Source: Candidatus Nanopelagicales bacterium
GTDB lineage: Bacteria; Actinomycetota; Actinomycetes; S36-B12; CAIYMF01
NCBI GenBank assembly: GCA_017848795.1
Contig: JAFIHG010000019.1
Coordinates: 1 to 64,000, forward strand
Direction of reading: 5' to 3'
Length of the DNA: 64,000 nt
How positions within the stretch are numbered: position 1 is the stretch's first letter; each line of letters begins with the position of its first letter. The position numbers and the translations under genes were made by a program. The notes beneath the pieces were generated by a model that was given only the letters and a program-made list of their open reading frames with translations, did not search any database and was not told where the DNA came from. Positions 13,839 through 22,837 of this stretch are shown here, one piece after another.

Positions 13839-15077
13839 ATGGGCGAGCGGTGGGCCGCGGTCGAGCCGACCGCACCGGACGCGGTATTGCTGCACATCGG
13901 ACCGTTCAAGACCGGCACCACCGCGATCCAGGAGGCGCTCGCCGCCTCCCGGTCGATCCTCGCCGAGCACGACATCCGCTACCCCGGACCGCAGGGCCAC
14001 CACGCGCGCGGGGCGATGTCGGCGATGGGACGTACCTTCGGCTGGGCAGGACAGGGTGGCGCCAAGGCGCCCAAGGGCGACTGGCGCCGGCTCACCGCGC
14101 TCGCCCGGGAGACGACCGGCCGGATGGTGCTCAGCAGCGAGTACTTCTGCCTGGCGCGGCCGGGTCGCATCCGGCGGATCTGCGCCGACCTCGACCCGCA
14201 GCGGGTGCAGGTCCTGATCACGCTGCGCCCGCTGGGGCTGCTGCTGCCCTCGAGCTGGCAGCAGTACGTCAAGAGCGGGCGGGCCGTGCGGTACGAGCCG
14301 TGGTTGCGGGCCGTGCTCGCCGACCCGCCCGACAAGGCGATGACGCCTTCCTTCTGGGTGCGCAACGACCACCCGGCGCTCGTACGGCGGTGGGCCGAGG
14401 TCGTCGGCCCGGACCGGGTGACGGTCCTGGTGCTCGACGACGCCGACCGGCCGATGCTCTACGAGGTGTTCGAGCGGCTGCTCGGGCTCGCCCCGGACAC
14501 GCTGCACCGCGCCACCACGATGCGCGGCAACCGTTCGCTGTCGGCGGCGGAGGCCGAGCTGCTGTGCCTGGTCAACGAGGAGGTCGCCCGCCACGAGGTG
14601 CCCTGGCCCGACTTCCAGGCGGTCGTACGCGACGGCGCGGTACGCCGGCTGGTGGATTCCCGCGATCCGGCGCCTGCCGAGGGGCGCATCCGTACGCCGG
14701 ACTGGGCGCTCGAGCGGGCCGAGCAGCTCGGCAAGGCCGCGGCCGCCGACATCGCGGCCAGCGGGGTCCGCGTCATCGGCGACCTCGACCTGCTCGCCCG
14801 CCGCCCGGCGCTCCCGCCCGAGGTGGCGCCCAGCCAGACGCTGCCGCTCGAGGTGCCGGTGGAGCTGTTGCTCGGGGCGCTGTCGGGCGCGATGCGCCGC
14901 GGGCCGCGGTTCGGGCACGTCGCCACGCCCTGGCCGCCGGTGAAGCAGCAACGCCAGCGCCCCAAGGGCGTCGAGGCAGCGACGGCCGGCGAGCTGGTGG
15001 GGGCGCTGCGCTCGCGGGCCCGCGCGCGTGCCGCACGGCTCGTGCGGCGCGCCACCCGGCCGGTGCGCCGGCGGTGA
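13839..15077 (+). CDS. Sulfotransferase-like protein, copy 1
   Basis: The 412-residue product starts at an ATG at 13839 (a GTG at 13818 is in frame). Residues 19-35 (HIGPFKTGTTAIQEALA, K24) form the phosphate-binding loop seen in PAPS-dependent sulfotransferases and related nucleotide-binding proteins. Other blocks are VLSSEYFCLARP, LLPSSWQQYVKSG and RVTVLVLDD. The last 80 residues end in an arginine-rich tail (RSRARARAARLVRRATRPVRRR). Its stop overlaps the start of a second copy (GTGA). An acceptor substrate is not evident; cell-surface glycan or lipid is possible but unproven. Confidence 0.7.
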   Translation: MGERWAAVEPTAPDAVLLHIGPFKTGTTAIQEALAASRSILAEHDIRYPGPQGHHARGAMSAMGRTFGWAGQGGAKAPKGDWRRLTALARETTGRMVLSSEYFCLARPGRIRRICADLDPQRVQVLITLRPLGLLLPSSWQQYVKSGRAVRYEPWLRAVLADPPDKAMTPSFWVRNDHPALVRRWAEVVGPDRVTVLVLDDADRPMLYEVFERLLGLAPDTLHRATTMRGNRSLSAAEAELLCLVNEEVARHEVPWPDFQAVVRDGAVRRLVDSRDPAPAEGRIRTPDWALERAEQLGKAAAADIAASGVRVIGDLDLLARRPALPPEVAPSQTLPLEVPVELLLGALSGAMRRGPRFGHVATPWPPVKQQRQRPKGVEAATAGELVGALRSRARARAARLVRRATRPVRRR

Positions 15078-16339
15078 CCCCGGACGGGTCCACGCGCTGG
15101 GCGGGGGTGGCGCCGGTCCCGGCGGACGGCGTGCTGCTGCACATCGGGCCGTTCAAGACCGGGACGACGGCGATCCAGGAGGCGCTCGCCGCCTCGCGTC
15201 GCAGGCTGGCCCGCCGCGGCGTCAGCTACCCCGGCACCGCCCGCCAGCACTCGCACGCGGCGATGGCCGCGCTCGGCACGACGTACGGCTGGGCCGACAA
15301 GGGCGGGGTCCGGGTGCCGCCCGGCGACTGGCGCGAGCTCGTCGCCGAGCTGCCGGACCGCGGCTCGCGCGTCGTGCTCAGCAGCGAGTACTTCTGCCTC
15401 GCCCGGCCGCGACAGATCCGGTCGATCTGCAAGGACCTCGGCCGCGACCGCGTCCACGTACTGATCACCCTGCGCTCGCTCGCACGGCTGCTGCCCTCGA
15501 GCTGGCAGCAGTACGTGAAGAGCGGCCAGTCCTTCCGGTACGAGCAGTGGCTGCGCGGGGTGCTCGCCGAGCCGCCCGACCCCGGGCTGGCCCGCTCGTT
15601 CTGGGTGCGCAACGACCACGCCGCGCTGGTACGGCGCTGGGCGGACGCGGTCGGCCCGGACCGGGTGACGGTGCTGGTGCTCGACGACGAGGACCGCGCG
15701 ATGCTCTACGAGGTGTTCGAGCGCCTGCTCGCCCTCCCGCCCGACACGCTGCGGCGGCGGCAGCGGCTGCGCGGCAACCGATCCTTGTCGGCGGCCGAGG
15801 CGGAGGTCCTGCGCGCCGTGAACGAGCAGGTGGCCCAGCAGGACGTGGGCTGGCCGACGTACCTGGACGTGGTGCGCGGGGGAGCGGTACGCCGGCTGCT
15901 CGATGCGCGCGAACCCGCTCCCGGGGAAGCGCGCATCGCGACGCCGCCGTGGGCCCTGGAGCGGGCGGCCCGGCTCGGACGCGGGCACGCCGCGGCGATC
16001 GCCGCGAGCGGGGTGCGGGTGATCGGTGAGCTGGACCGGCTCGCCGAGCGGCTGCCCGACCCGCTACCGGGACCCGCCGCGGGGCAGCTGCCGGTCGGCG
16101 TGTCCGCGGAGCTGCTGCTGGGCGCGTTGTCCGGGGCGATGCGCCGCGGTCCGCGGTTCGGCGAGGTCGCCGCGGTGTGGCCGGCGCTGGAGGCGGGGTC
16201 GCAGGACCTGGCCGCCGTGCCGACCCGCCGGCTCCTGCGCGGGCTCGGCGCCCGAGCGCGCCGGCGTACCCGCGGCGCGGCCGGCCGGATCTATCACACC
16301 GTTCGCGGAGGCGGCAGGCCTGCCGGGCGTGATCTGTAA
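15074..16339 (+). CDS. Sulfotransferase-like protein, copy 2
   Basis: The 421-residue product is a close paralogue of copy 1 in tandem, starting at the GTG that overlaps its stop. It keeps the same HIGPFKTGTTAIQEALA loop, VLSSEYFCLARP, SSWQQYVKSG, SFWVRNDH, MLYEVFERLL and LLLGALSGAMRRGPRFG. It also ends in an arginine-rich tail (LRGLGARARRRTRGAAGRI). Conservation is strongest in the nucleotide-binding and central blocks and weakest in the linker before the tail. The pair could act as a heterodimer or on related substrates; both are inference. Confidence 0.7.
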   Translation: MTPDGSTRWAGVAPVPADGVLLHIGPFKTGTTAIQEALAASRRRLARRGVSYPGTARQHSHAAMAALGTTYGWADKGGVRVPPGDWRELVAELPDRGSRVVLSSEYFCLARPRQIRSICKDLGRDRVHVLITLRSLARLLPSSWQQYVKSGQSFRYEQWLRGVLAEPPDPGLARSFWVRNDHAALVRRWADAVGPDRVTVLVLDDEDRAMLYEVFERLLALPPDTLRRRQRLRGNRSLSAAEAEVLRAVNEQVAQQDVGWPTYLDVVRGGAVRRLLDAREPAPGEARIATPPWALERAARLGRGHAAAIAASGVRVIGELDRLAERLPDPLPGPAAGQLPVGVSAELLLGALSGAMRRGPRFGEVAAVWPALEAGSQDLAAVPTRRLLRGLGARARRRTRGAAGRIYHTVRGGGRPAGRDL

Positions 16340-16376
16340 CGCGTTCCACTCAGGAGTGGGTGGCCGCCGTGCGCAC

Positions 16377-16396
16377 GGTAAGGGATCATTGTTACC
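16377..16396. promoter_or_regulatory. Possible operator upstream of pckG
   Basis: GGTAA and TTACC form an inverted repeat with a 10-bp spacer, in a locally AT-rich stretch about 35 bp before the pckG start. The position suits a repressor site, but the arms are short and no regulator can be named. Confidence 0.25.
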
Positions 16397-16429
16397 AAAT
16401 CCGAGAGCGAGCGCGAGGACGGCGACGAC

Positions 16430-18247
16430 ATGACCACGGCGATCCCAGGACTGGACAACCCCCGCACGCGCAACAAGAAGCTCGTGGAGTGGGTGGAGGA
16501 GATCGCCGCCCTGACCCAGCCCGACCGGGTCGAATGGTGCGACGGCTCGCAGCAGGAGTGGGACCGCCTGACGAACCTGCTGTGCGAGACCGGCACGTTC
16601 GTGCGGCTCAACGAGGCCAAACGGCCCAACTCCTTCCTGGCCCGCTCGAACCCGGCCGACGTCGCCCGGGTCGAGGACCGTACGTTCATCTGCTCGCTGA
16701 CCGAGGCGGACGCCGGCCCGACGAACAACTGGGCCGACCCGGTCGAGATGCGGGTCACCCTCAAGGGTCTGTTCGACGGTGCGATGCGCGGCCGCACCAT
16801 GTACGTCGTCCCGTTCTCCATGGGACCGCTGGGTTCGCGGATCTCCCAGCTTGGCGTCGAGATCACCGACTCGCCCTACGTCGTCGTCAACATGCGGATC
16901 ATGACGCGGATGGGCACGGCCGCGCTCGAGCAGATCGGCGAGGACGGCGACTTCGTCCCCGCGCTGCACTCGGTCGGCGCCCCGCTCGCGGCCGGTGAGA
17001 CGGACGTCGCCTGGCCGTGCAACGACACCAAGTACATCGTGCACTTCCCGGAGACCCGCGAGATCTGGTCGTACGGCTCGGGCTACGGCGGCAACGCGCT
17101 GCTCGGCAAGAAGTGCTTCGCGCTGCGGATCGCGTCGGTGATGGCGCGCGACGAGGGCTGGCTCGCCGAGCACATGCTGATCCTCAAGCTGACCTCGCCG
17201 AGCGGGGAGGTGCGCTACCTGACCGCGGCGTTCCCGTCCGCGTGCGGCAAGACCAACCTCGCCATGCTCGAGCCGACCGTGCCGGGCTGGAAGGTGGAGA
17301 CGGTCGGGGACGACATCTGCTGGCTGCGGTACGGCGACGACGGCCGGCTCTATGCGATCAACCCGGAGGCCGGGTTCTTCGGCGTCGCGCCGGGCACCGG
17401 CCTCGACACCAACCGCAACGCGATCGAGACCCTCGACGCCAACTGCATCTACACCAACGTCGCCCTCACCGACGACGGCGACGTGTGGTGGGAGGGCCTG
17501 ACCCCCGAACCGCCGGCGCACCTGATCGACTGGCTCGGCAACGACTGGACGCCCGAGTCGTCGACCAAGGCCGCCCACCCGAACGCGCGGTTCACCGCGC
17601 CCGCCGCGCAGTGCCCGTCGATCGCGCCCAACTGGGAGGACCCCGCCGGCGTACCGATCTCGGCGATCCTGTTCGGTGGTCGGCGCGCCACGAACGTGCC
17701 ACTGGTGACCGAGGCGTACGACTGGGAGCACGGCGTCTTCATCGGAGCCACGACGGCCTCGGAGAAGACGGCCGCCGCGGAGGGCAAGGTCGGCGAGCTG
17801 CGCCGGGACCCGTTCGCGATGCTGCCGTTCTGCGGGTACAACATGGCCGACTACTGGGGCCACTGGCTGTCGGTCGGCAAGGCGACCGAGCCGGAGAAGC
17901 TGCCGCGGATCTACCAGGTGAACTGGTTCCGCAAGGACGCGGACGGCCGGTACATGTGGCCCGGCTTCGGGGACAACAGCCGTGTGCTCGCGTGGATCAT
18001 CGACCGGGTGATCGGTTCCGGGGAGGCGGTCGAGACCCCGATCGGGCGCGCGCCGGCCCCCGGAGCGCTCGACCTGGACGGGCTCGACCTGCGCGACGAG
18101 ATGCTCGCCGAGCTGTTCCGCGTCGACGCCGGCTCGTGGCTGGCCGAGGCGGACCTCACCGAGGAGTACTTCGCCCAGTTCGGCGACCGCCTGCCGGCAG
18201 CGATGCGCGACCAGCTCACCGCGCTGCGCACCCGCCTCCGTTCCTGA
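16430..18247 (+). CDS. pckG: Phosphoenolpyruvate carboxykinase, GTP-dependent
   Basis: The 605-residue product is full length for GTP-type PEPCK (EC 4.1.1.32), which converts oxaloacetate and GTP to phosphoenolpyruvate, CO2 and GDP at the entry to gluconeogenesis. Visible motifs are the N-terminal [15 protein letters not shown], the phosphate-binding kinase loop [10 protein letters not shown] (K274, with the reactive-loop Cys272), the metal-site region [17 protein letters not shown] and the guanine-binding FGGRRAT with PFCGYNM and WFRKD. It appears monocistronic. The 40-bp element at 18248-18287 follows its stop directly. Confidence 0.97.
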   Translation: MTTAIPGLDNPRTRNKKLVEWVEEIAALTQPDRVEWCDGSQQEWDRLTNLLCETGTFVRLNEAKRPNSFLARSNPADVARVEDRTFICSLTEADAGPTNNWADPVEMRVTLKGLFDGAMRGRTMYVVPFSMGPLGSRISQLGVEITDSPYVVVNMRIMTRMGTAALEQIGEDGDFVPALHSVGAPLAAGETDVAWPCNDTKYIVHFPETREIWSYGSGYGGNALLGKKCFALRIASVMARDEGWLAEHMLILKLTSPSGEVRYLTAAFPSACGKTNLAMLEPTVPGWKVETVGDDICWLRYGDDGRLYAINPEAGFFGVAPGTGLDTNRNAIETLDANCIYTNVALTDDGDVWWEGLTPEPPAHLIDWLGNDWTPESSTKAAHPNARFTAPAAQCPSIAPNWEDPAGVPISAILFGGRRATNVPLVTEAYDWEHGVFIGATTASEKTAAAEGKVGELRRDPFAMLPFCGYNMADYWGHWLSVGKATEPEKLPRIYQVNWFRKDADGRYMWPGFGDNSRVLAWIIDRVIGSGEAVETPIGRAPAPGALDLDGLDLRDEMLAELFRVDAGSWLAEADLTEEYFAQFGDRLPAAMRDQLTALRTRLRS

Positions 18248-18287
18248 CCTTCTTCCCAAAGGGGCGATCTGGGCAGCCCGACTGCAC
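18248..18287 (+). terminator. 40-bp 3' element after pckG (copy 1)
   Basis: The sequence carries CCCAAAGGGGCGAT followed by GCAG-N5-CTGC, two small hairpin-forming parts. The same 40 bp, with 7 differences, lies in inverse orientation at 19406-19445, directly after arcB. Its place after two unrelated stops suggests a terminator-like element, although it lacks a T-tract. Confidence 0.45.
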
Positions 18288-18405
18288 GGCCTGACCCGAA
18301 GCAGCGATCTTGAATGCGCCGGCAGGTTGCTGCGGCGTAGCGTGCGGGATCACCCCTGTGGATGACGTGCCCGGCCTGCATGGGTGATGGTCCAGGCTGC
18401 TCGTC

Positions 18406-19305
18406 ATGCGCGGACAGATGACAGCACCGCCGTCCGCTGCACGACACGGCGGGCTCTTCACCAGGAGCGAGGCATCGGCGGTCGGGTACAGCAACTACCG
18501 GATCCGGCGACTGCTGCGCAGCGGGCTGTGGATCGTTGTGTTGGGAAGCGTCATGACCACCCTCGGTACGCCTCTCACTCCGGTCACCCTGGCCTGGGCG
18601 GCGGTCCTCGCGACCGGCGTCGGAGGCGTGGCAAGCCACGGAACGGCTGGTCGACTCTGGGGGCTGCGCGTACCCGATGATCCAGAGGTCCACGTGATCG
18701 TCGCACGGGACTGCCGAGTACGACGAGCCGGGCTGCGTACCCATCGGGTGCCGCTGCCCGATGACGACATCGCAACGCTTGACGGGCTCCAGGTGACGAC
18801 GCTGGTGCGCACGATCGTCGACCTGCTGCTCTGGCTACCGGTCGAGGCGGGACAGGCGATGCTGGTCGATGCCCAGCGGCGCGGGCTGGTCCGCAACTCC
18901 GACGTCCGGCACCATCTGATCACCGGGCCGCAGCGCCACGGGATGCACCGGGCGTGGACGGTGGTGAACGAGGCGGGGAACGCGTACTCCGTGGCCGAAG
19001 TCCGCTTGCGCCGGGTGCTGCGGCGCGCCGGCCTGTCCGGCTGGCGCGAGAACATCGCCCTGTACGACGCGGACGGGCTGGTCGGCTGGGCCGACGTCAT
19101 ATTCGATGCTGCGCGGGTGATCGTCGAGCTCGACGGACGCGCGTACCACAGCGGGGCCGAGGCGTTCCAGGCCGACCGCACCAAGCAGAACCGCTTGGTG
19201 GCTATGGGGTATGTGGTCCTGCGCTTCACCTGGGACGACGTCGTGAAGCGCCCCGACTACGTCGTGCAGACCGTACAGCAGGCGCTGGCCCGCGCCGCTG
19301 CGTGA
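18406..19305 (+). CDS. AbiEi-like N-terminal domain plus DUF559 endonuclease-like domain protein
   Basis: The 299-residue product has an N-terminal winged-helix-like region (LFTRSEASAVGYSNYRIRRL) resembling the antitoxin domain of type IV AbiEi proteins, a middle region that often accompanies it (ASHGTAGRLWGL, then HVIVARDCR), and a C-terminal DUF559/Vsr-like fold (VIVELDGRAYHSGAEAFQAD, RTKQNRLVAMGYVVLRFTWD) with the acidic and basic residues of a PD-(D/E)XK-type nuclease. Such proteins are numerous in actinobacteria and their role is not established. No toxin partner is adjacent. It stands alone between two inverted 40-bp elements. Confidence 0.75.
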   Translation: MRGQMTAPPSAARHGGLFTRSEASAVGYSNYRIRRLLRSGLWIVVLGSVMTTLGTPLTPVTLAWAAVLATGVGGVASHGTAGRLWGLRVPDDPEVHVIVARDCRVRRAGLRTHRVPLPDDDIATLDGLQVTTLVRTIVDLLLWLPVEAGQAMLVDAQRRGLVRNSDVRHHLITGPQRHGMHRAWTVVNEAGNAYSVAEVRLRRVLRRAGLSGWRENIALYDADGLVGWADVIFDAARVIVELDGRAYHSGAEAFQADRTKQNRLVAMGYVVLRFTWDDVVKRPDYVVQTVQQALARAAA

Positions 19306-19405
19306 TCCTTCCGTCGCTCCATGGCCGCCGTCGGCGTCGATGGCCATGCGCACCTGCGCTACCGACCGGCCCGTACCGGCGAAGATCACTGATACGGGTC
19401 GGATG

Positions 19406-19445
19406 GTGCAGTTGAACTGCGTTGATCGCCCCTTTGGGGAGAAGG
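19406..19445 (-). terminator. 40-bp 3' element after arcB (copy 2, inverted)
   Basis: Read from arcB, it begins nine bases past the stop and carries CCCCAAAGGGGCGAT and the perfect short hairpin GCAGTT-C-AACTGC. Thirty-three of 40 positions match the element after pckG. It probably ends arcB transcription. Confidence 0.45.
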
Positions 19446-19453
19446 GGGAGAGG

Positions 19454-20458
19454 TCAGGCGAGGGTGGCGACCATGAGGGCCTTGATCGTGTGCAAGCGGT
19501 TCTCGGCCTGGTCGAAGGCGACGTTCGCCGGGGAGGCGAACACCTCGTCACTCACCTCGAGGCCGTCCTCGAGCCCGGTCGCCGCCGCGATCTCGGCGCC
19601 GACGGTCGTACGGGCGTCGTGGAACGCGGGCAGGCAGTGCATGAACCTGACGTCCGGGTTGCCCGTCGCGGCCATCGCCGGCGCGTCCACGCGGTAGGGC
19701 TGCAGCAGCTCGACCCGCTCGGCCCACACCTCCTTCGGCTCACCCATCGAGACCCATACGTCGGTGTGCACGAAGTCGGCGCCGCGCAGCCCTTGCGCCG
19801 GGTCCTCGGTCAGCAGCAGCCGGGCGCCGGACTGCTCGGCGCGTTCGCGCGCCGCGGCGACCACCTCGTCCGCGGGCCACAGCGCACGCGGTGCCGCGAT
19901 GCGCACGTCGGCGCCGAGGATCGCGCCGGTCACCAGCAGCGAGCGCCCCATGTTGTACTGCGCGTCGCCGAGGTAGCAGTAGGCGATCTCGTTCACCGGC
20001 TTGCCGTGTCCGTGCTCGCGCATCGTCAGGAAGTCGGCGAGCATCTGGGTCGGGTGCCACTCGGCGGTGAGCCCGTTGTACACCGGTACGTCCGCGCCGT
20101 CGGCGAGCTCCTCGACGGTGGCCTGCGCGGCGCCCCGGAACTCGATCGCGTCGTACATCCGCGACAGCACCCGCGCCGTGTCGGTCGCCGACTCCTTGTG
20201 ACCGAGCTGCGACGAGGACGGGTCGAGGTAGGTGACGTGCGCCCCCTGGTCGTACGCCCCCACCTCGAACGCGCAGCGGGTGCGGGTCGAGGTCTTCTCG
20301 AAGATCAACGCGATGTTGCGCCCGGACAGCAGCGGGACCTCGGTACGGGCGCGCTTGGCCGCCTTGAGCTCCGCGGCGAGGTCGATCAGGTGGGTCAGCT
20401 CGGCCGCGGTGTGGTCGAGCTCCTTGAGGAAGTCCCTGCCGTACAGGTCGACGCTCAT
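19454..20458 (-). CDS. arcB: Ornithine carbamoyltransferase (probably catabolic)
   Basis: The 334-residue product has the carbamoyl-phosphate loop STRTR (S57-R61), the HxTQ region ([14 protein letters not shown]), the MGEP motif and the HCLP motif ([10 protein letters not shown]), so it is an ornithine transcarbamylase (EC 2.1.3.3). It is encoded 34 bp after arginine deiminase on the same strand, which argues for the catabolic direction: citrulline plus phosphate to ornithine and carbamoyl phosphate. Sequence alone cannot exclude a biosynthetic ArgF role. No carbamate kinase or arginine/ornithine antiporter is nearby. Confidence 0.93.
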   Translation of the reverse strand: MSVDLYGRDFLKELDHTAAELTHLIDLAAELKAAKRARTEVPLLSGRNIALIFEKTSTRTRCAFEVGAYDQGAHVTYLDPSSSQLGHKESATDTARVLSRMYDAIEFRGAAQATVEELADGADVPVYNGLTAEWHPTQMLADFLTMREHGHGKPVNEIAYCYLGDAQYNMGRSLLVTGAILGADVRIAAPRALWPADEVVAAARERAEQSGARLLLTEDPAQGLRGADFVHTDVWVSMGEPKEVWAERVELLQPYRVDAPAMAATGNPDVRFMHCLPAFHDARTTVGAEIAAATGLEDGLEVSDEVFASPANVAFDQAENRLHTIKALMVATLA

Positions 20459-20492
20459 CTGCCACTCCTCCGTGTCGTCGGTACGTGCGCCA

Positions 20493-21716
20493 TCACGCGT
20501 CGCGCTCGATGGGACAGGTCATGCAGCGGGGGCCGCCGCGGCCGCGCCCGAGCTCGTTGCCGGCGATGGTGACGATCTCGATGCCGTTCTTGCGCAGGTA
20601 GGTGTTGGTGACGGTGTTGCGCTCGTACCCGAAGATCACCCCGGGCGCGACGGCCAGGAAGTTGTTGCCGTCGTCCCACTGCTCGCGCGCCGCGCCGAGC
20701 TGGTCGATCTGGGTCTGCAGCACGCGTACCTGTGGGATCTCCAGCGCGTCGGCGACGGCGGGGAAGAGTTCCTCGTTCTCGTGCACCGCGTAGTTGCCGC
20801 CGTCGTCGGTCTTGGTGAGGGTGTACGAACGCAGCGCGGGTGGCCAGTACGGGTAGACGCTGAACGCGTCCCGGTCGACCATCGTCATCGCCGTGTCGAG
20901 GTGCATGAAGGCGCGGACACGCGGCAGCTCGACGACGATCACCTTGCGCACCTGGTCGGCGGGGTCGGAGAAGTAGCTGCGCACGAGATGCTCGATGCCC
21001 TGGGCGGTGGTGCGCTCGCCCATGCCGATCATCACCGTACGGTTGCCCAGCACCAGGATGTCGCCGCCCTCGCAGGTGGCCGGCTGGTGGTGCTCGTCGT
21101 CGTTCCCGTACCAGAAGCGCAGGCCGGCGCCCTTGAACATCGGGTGGTACGTCCAGATCGCCCGCGAGTGGACGATCTCGCGCTGGCGGGCCGGCTTGGC
21201 CATCGGGTGCACCGACAACCCGTCGTACACGAAGGCGCTGTTGTCCCGCTGGAACAGGTGGTTGGGCAGCGGTGCCAGGACGAAGTCGTAGTCGTCGAGG
21301 TAGTGCCAGAGCAGCGAGTTGCCGCGCGGCAGCTGCAGGTCGCGCTTGACGATCCCGCCGATGAGCACCTCGGCGAGCGCCCGTCCCTCCATGCCGTTCG
21401 CCAGCTCGCGCAGCGGCTCGACGAGGGTCGGTCCGACGCTCTGGGCGGTGACCACCCGCTCGAGGACGAACTCGCGGCCGTCGTCGGTGTCGAGGACCTC
21501 GCCGAGCAGGTCGGCGAAGTAGTGCACCTGCACGCCCTTGTCGCGGAGCTTGCTGACGAACGCGTCGTGCTCCTCGCGGGCGCGCGTTGCCCACATGACG
21601 TCGTCGAACAGCAGGGTGTCCACGTTCTGCGGGGTCAGCCGTGCCAGCTCGAGTCCCGGCCGGTGCACGATCACCTGTCGCAGCGGCCCGACCTCGGAGT
21701 CCACGTGGAAGTGCAT
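20493..21716 (-). CDS. arcA: Arginine deiminase
   Basis: The 407-residue product starts at the ATG at 21716 with GGAGGA upstream; an in-frame extension to 21791 lacks a site. It hydrolyses arginine to citrulline and ammonia (EC 3.5.3.6). Family motifs are [32 protein letters not shown], the CEGGDILV substrate loop, the catalytic His in [22 protein letters not shown], and the nucleophile C398 in [12 protein letters not shown]. It forms an operon with arcB and would give energy or acid resistance from arginine. Confidence 0.96.
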   Translation of the reverse strand: MHFHVDSEVGPLRQVIVHRPGLELARLTPQNVDTLLFDDVMWATRAREEHDAFVSKLRDKGVQVHYFADLLGEVLDTDDGREFVLERVVTAQSVGPTLVEPLRELANGMEGRALAEVLIGGIVKRDLQLPRGNSLLWHYLDDYDFVLAPLPNHLFQRDNSAFVYDGLSVHPMAKPARQREIVHSRAIWTYHPMFKGAGLRFWYGNDDEHHQPATCEGGDILVLGNRTVMIGMGERTTAQGIEHLVRSYFSDPADQVRKVIVVELPRVRAFMHLDTAMTMVDRDAFSVYPYWPPALRSYTLTKTDDGGNYAVHENEELFPAVADALEIPQVRVLQTQIDQLGAAREQWDDGNNFLAVAPGVIFGYERNTVTNTYLRKNGIEIVTIAGNELGRGRGGPRCMTCPIERDA

Positions 21717-21860
21717 GCTCTCCTCCGCATCTACCGGCGCCGGTGCGGCACCGCTCACCCGATCATCCCGGGTGACCCGCCCCCGGCGCACCGGTCCTTG
21801 GTCCTGATCTCACCGGTCCGGGTACGCGCGCGGCGTGGGCCGACAGGGCATGCTGGTCCC

Positions 21861-22448
21861 GTGACGATCCAACCGCTCGAGCTGCCGCGGATGATGCCGC
21901 AGGCCGGCCGGCTGCTCGTCGCCTCGCCGGTGCTGCTCGACCCCAACTTCCGGCGCGCGGTCGTGCTGCTGCTCGACCACGACGAGGAAGGCACCCTCGG
22001 GCTGGTGCTCAACCGGCCCTCCGAGATCGCCATCGAGGCGGTGCTGCCGGCGTGGAGCGGTCGCGCGACCGGCTCCGCGGTGCTTTTCCAGGGCGGTCCG
22101 GTGGGTGACGACAGCGCGCTCGGCCTCGGGATGCTCCCGGGCGCGTACGACGGTCCGGAGCCACTCGGCTTCCGGCGCCTGGTCGGCCCGCTCGGGCTTG
22201 TCGATCTCGACGTCGATGCGTCGGTGGCCGCCGAGCTCACCGCGGTACGACTGTTCGCCGGGTACGCCGGGTGGGGCCCGGAGCAGCTGCACGCGGAGCT
22301 CGCCGAGGGTGCCTGGTACGTCGTGGACGGGCATCCGACCGACGCGTTCACCGCGGAGCCCGACACCCTCTGGCGCGCGGTGATGCGGCGCCAGCGCACC
22401 GCGCTCGCGTTGCTCAGCAACGCCTCCGACGACCCCGAACTGAACTGA
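21861..22448 (+). CDS. YqgE/AlgH family protein (UPF0301)
   Basis: The 195-residue product starts at a GTG at 21861. It has the family signatures GRLLVASPVLLDPNFRRAVV with LLLDHDEEGTLGLVLNRPS, FQGGPV, RLFAGYAGWGPEQLHAEL and GAWYVVDGHP. The fold is known but the molecular function is not. It precedes the DUF3039 gene by 56 bp, an arrangement that fits a shared transcript. Confidence 0.93.
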   Translation: MTIQPLELPRMMPQAGRLLVASPVLLDPNFRRAVVLLLDHDEEGTLGLVLNRPSEIAIEAVLPAWSGRATGSAVLFQGGPVGDDSALGLGMLPGAYDGPEPLGFRRLVGPLGLVDLDVDASVAAELTAVRLFAGYAGWGPEQLHAELAEGAWYVVDGHPTDAFTAEPDTLWRAVMRRQRTALALLSNASDDPELN

Positions 22449-22504
22449 CCGGGCGGGTCCGCGGGTGGATCGCGCACTGCGCAGGTCCCCGTAGGATGAC
22501 GGAC

Positions 22505-22837
22505 ATGCCCGCGTACCCGACGGCGCCGCTCGGCGCGCAGCACCCCCCCGCTCTCGACCCGGTGACCCCGGAGACCGATGGCGGGCTGCTCGTCGAGGAG
22601 CGGCCGGCACCCCAGGCGGGCGGTGGGGACCACGAGCGCTTCGCGCACTACGTGCGCAAGGAGAAGATCGTCGAGTCGGCGGTGACCGGCACTCCCGTCG
22701 TGGCGCTGTGCGGCAAGAAGTGGGTGCCGGGACGCGATCCGAGCAGGTTCCCGGTGTGCCCCGACTGCAAACGGATCTACGAGGGCCTGCCTGCGGGCGA
22801 CGAGGGCTCCGGCGGTGACGCCGGGGCCGGGCGTTGA
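22505..22837 (+). CDS. DUF3039 domain protein (small putative zinc protein)
   Basis: I start the 110-residue product at the ATG at 22505, with AGGA eight bases upstream; an ATG at 22496 is also in frame. The first half is disordered and proline-rich. The second half is the DUF3039 domain: DHERFAHYVRKEKIVESAVT, then VALCGKKWVPGRDPSRFPVC and PDCKRIYEG. The three cysteines, with a histidine, look metal-binding. The family is confined to actinobacteria and unstudied. Its stop overlaps the MFS start (TTGA), and a helicase follows. Confidence 0.9.
   Translation: MPAYPTAPLGAQHPPALDPVTPETDGGLLVEERPAPQAGGGDHERFAHYVRKEKIVESAVTGTPVVALCGKKWVPGRDPSRFPVCPDCKRIYEGLPAGDEGSGGDAGAGR

Noticed and set aside
11525-13975. 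Long open frame (816 codons) antisense to the prolyl oligopeptidase
   Set aside because: It mirrors the oligopeptidase gene, which has a complete catalytic triad; the antisense product has no recognisable motif.
16064-18259. 731-codon open frame antisense to pckG
   Set aside because: pckG has all PEPCK motifs in the opposite strand; the antisense frame is a composition artefact.
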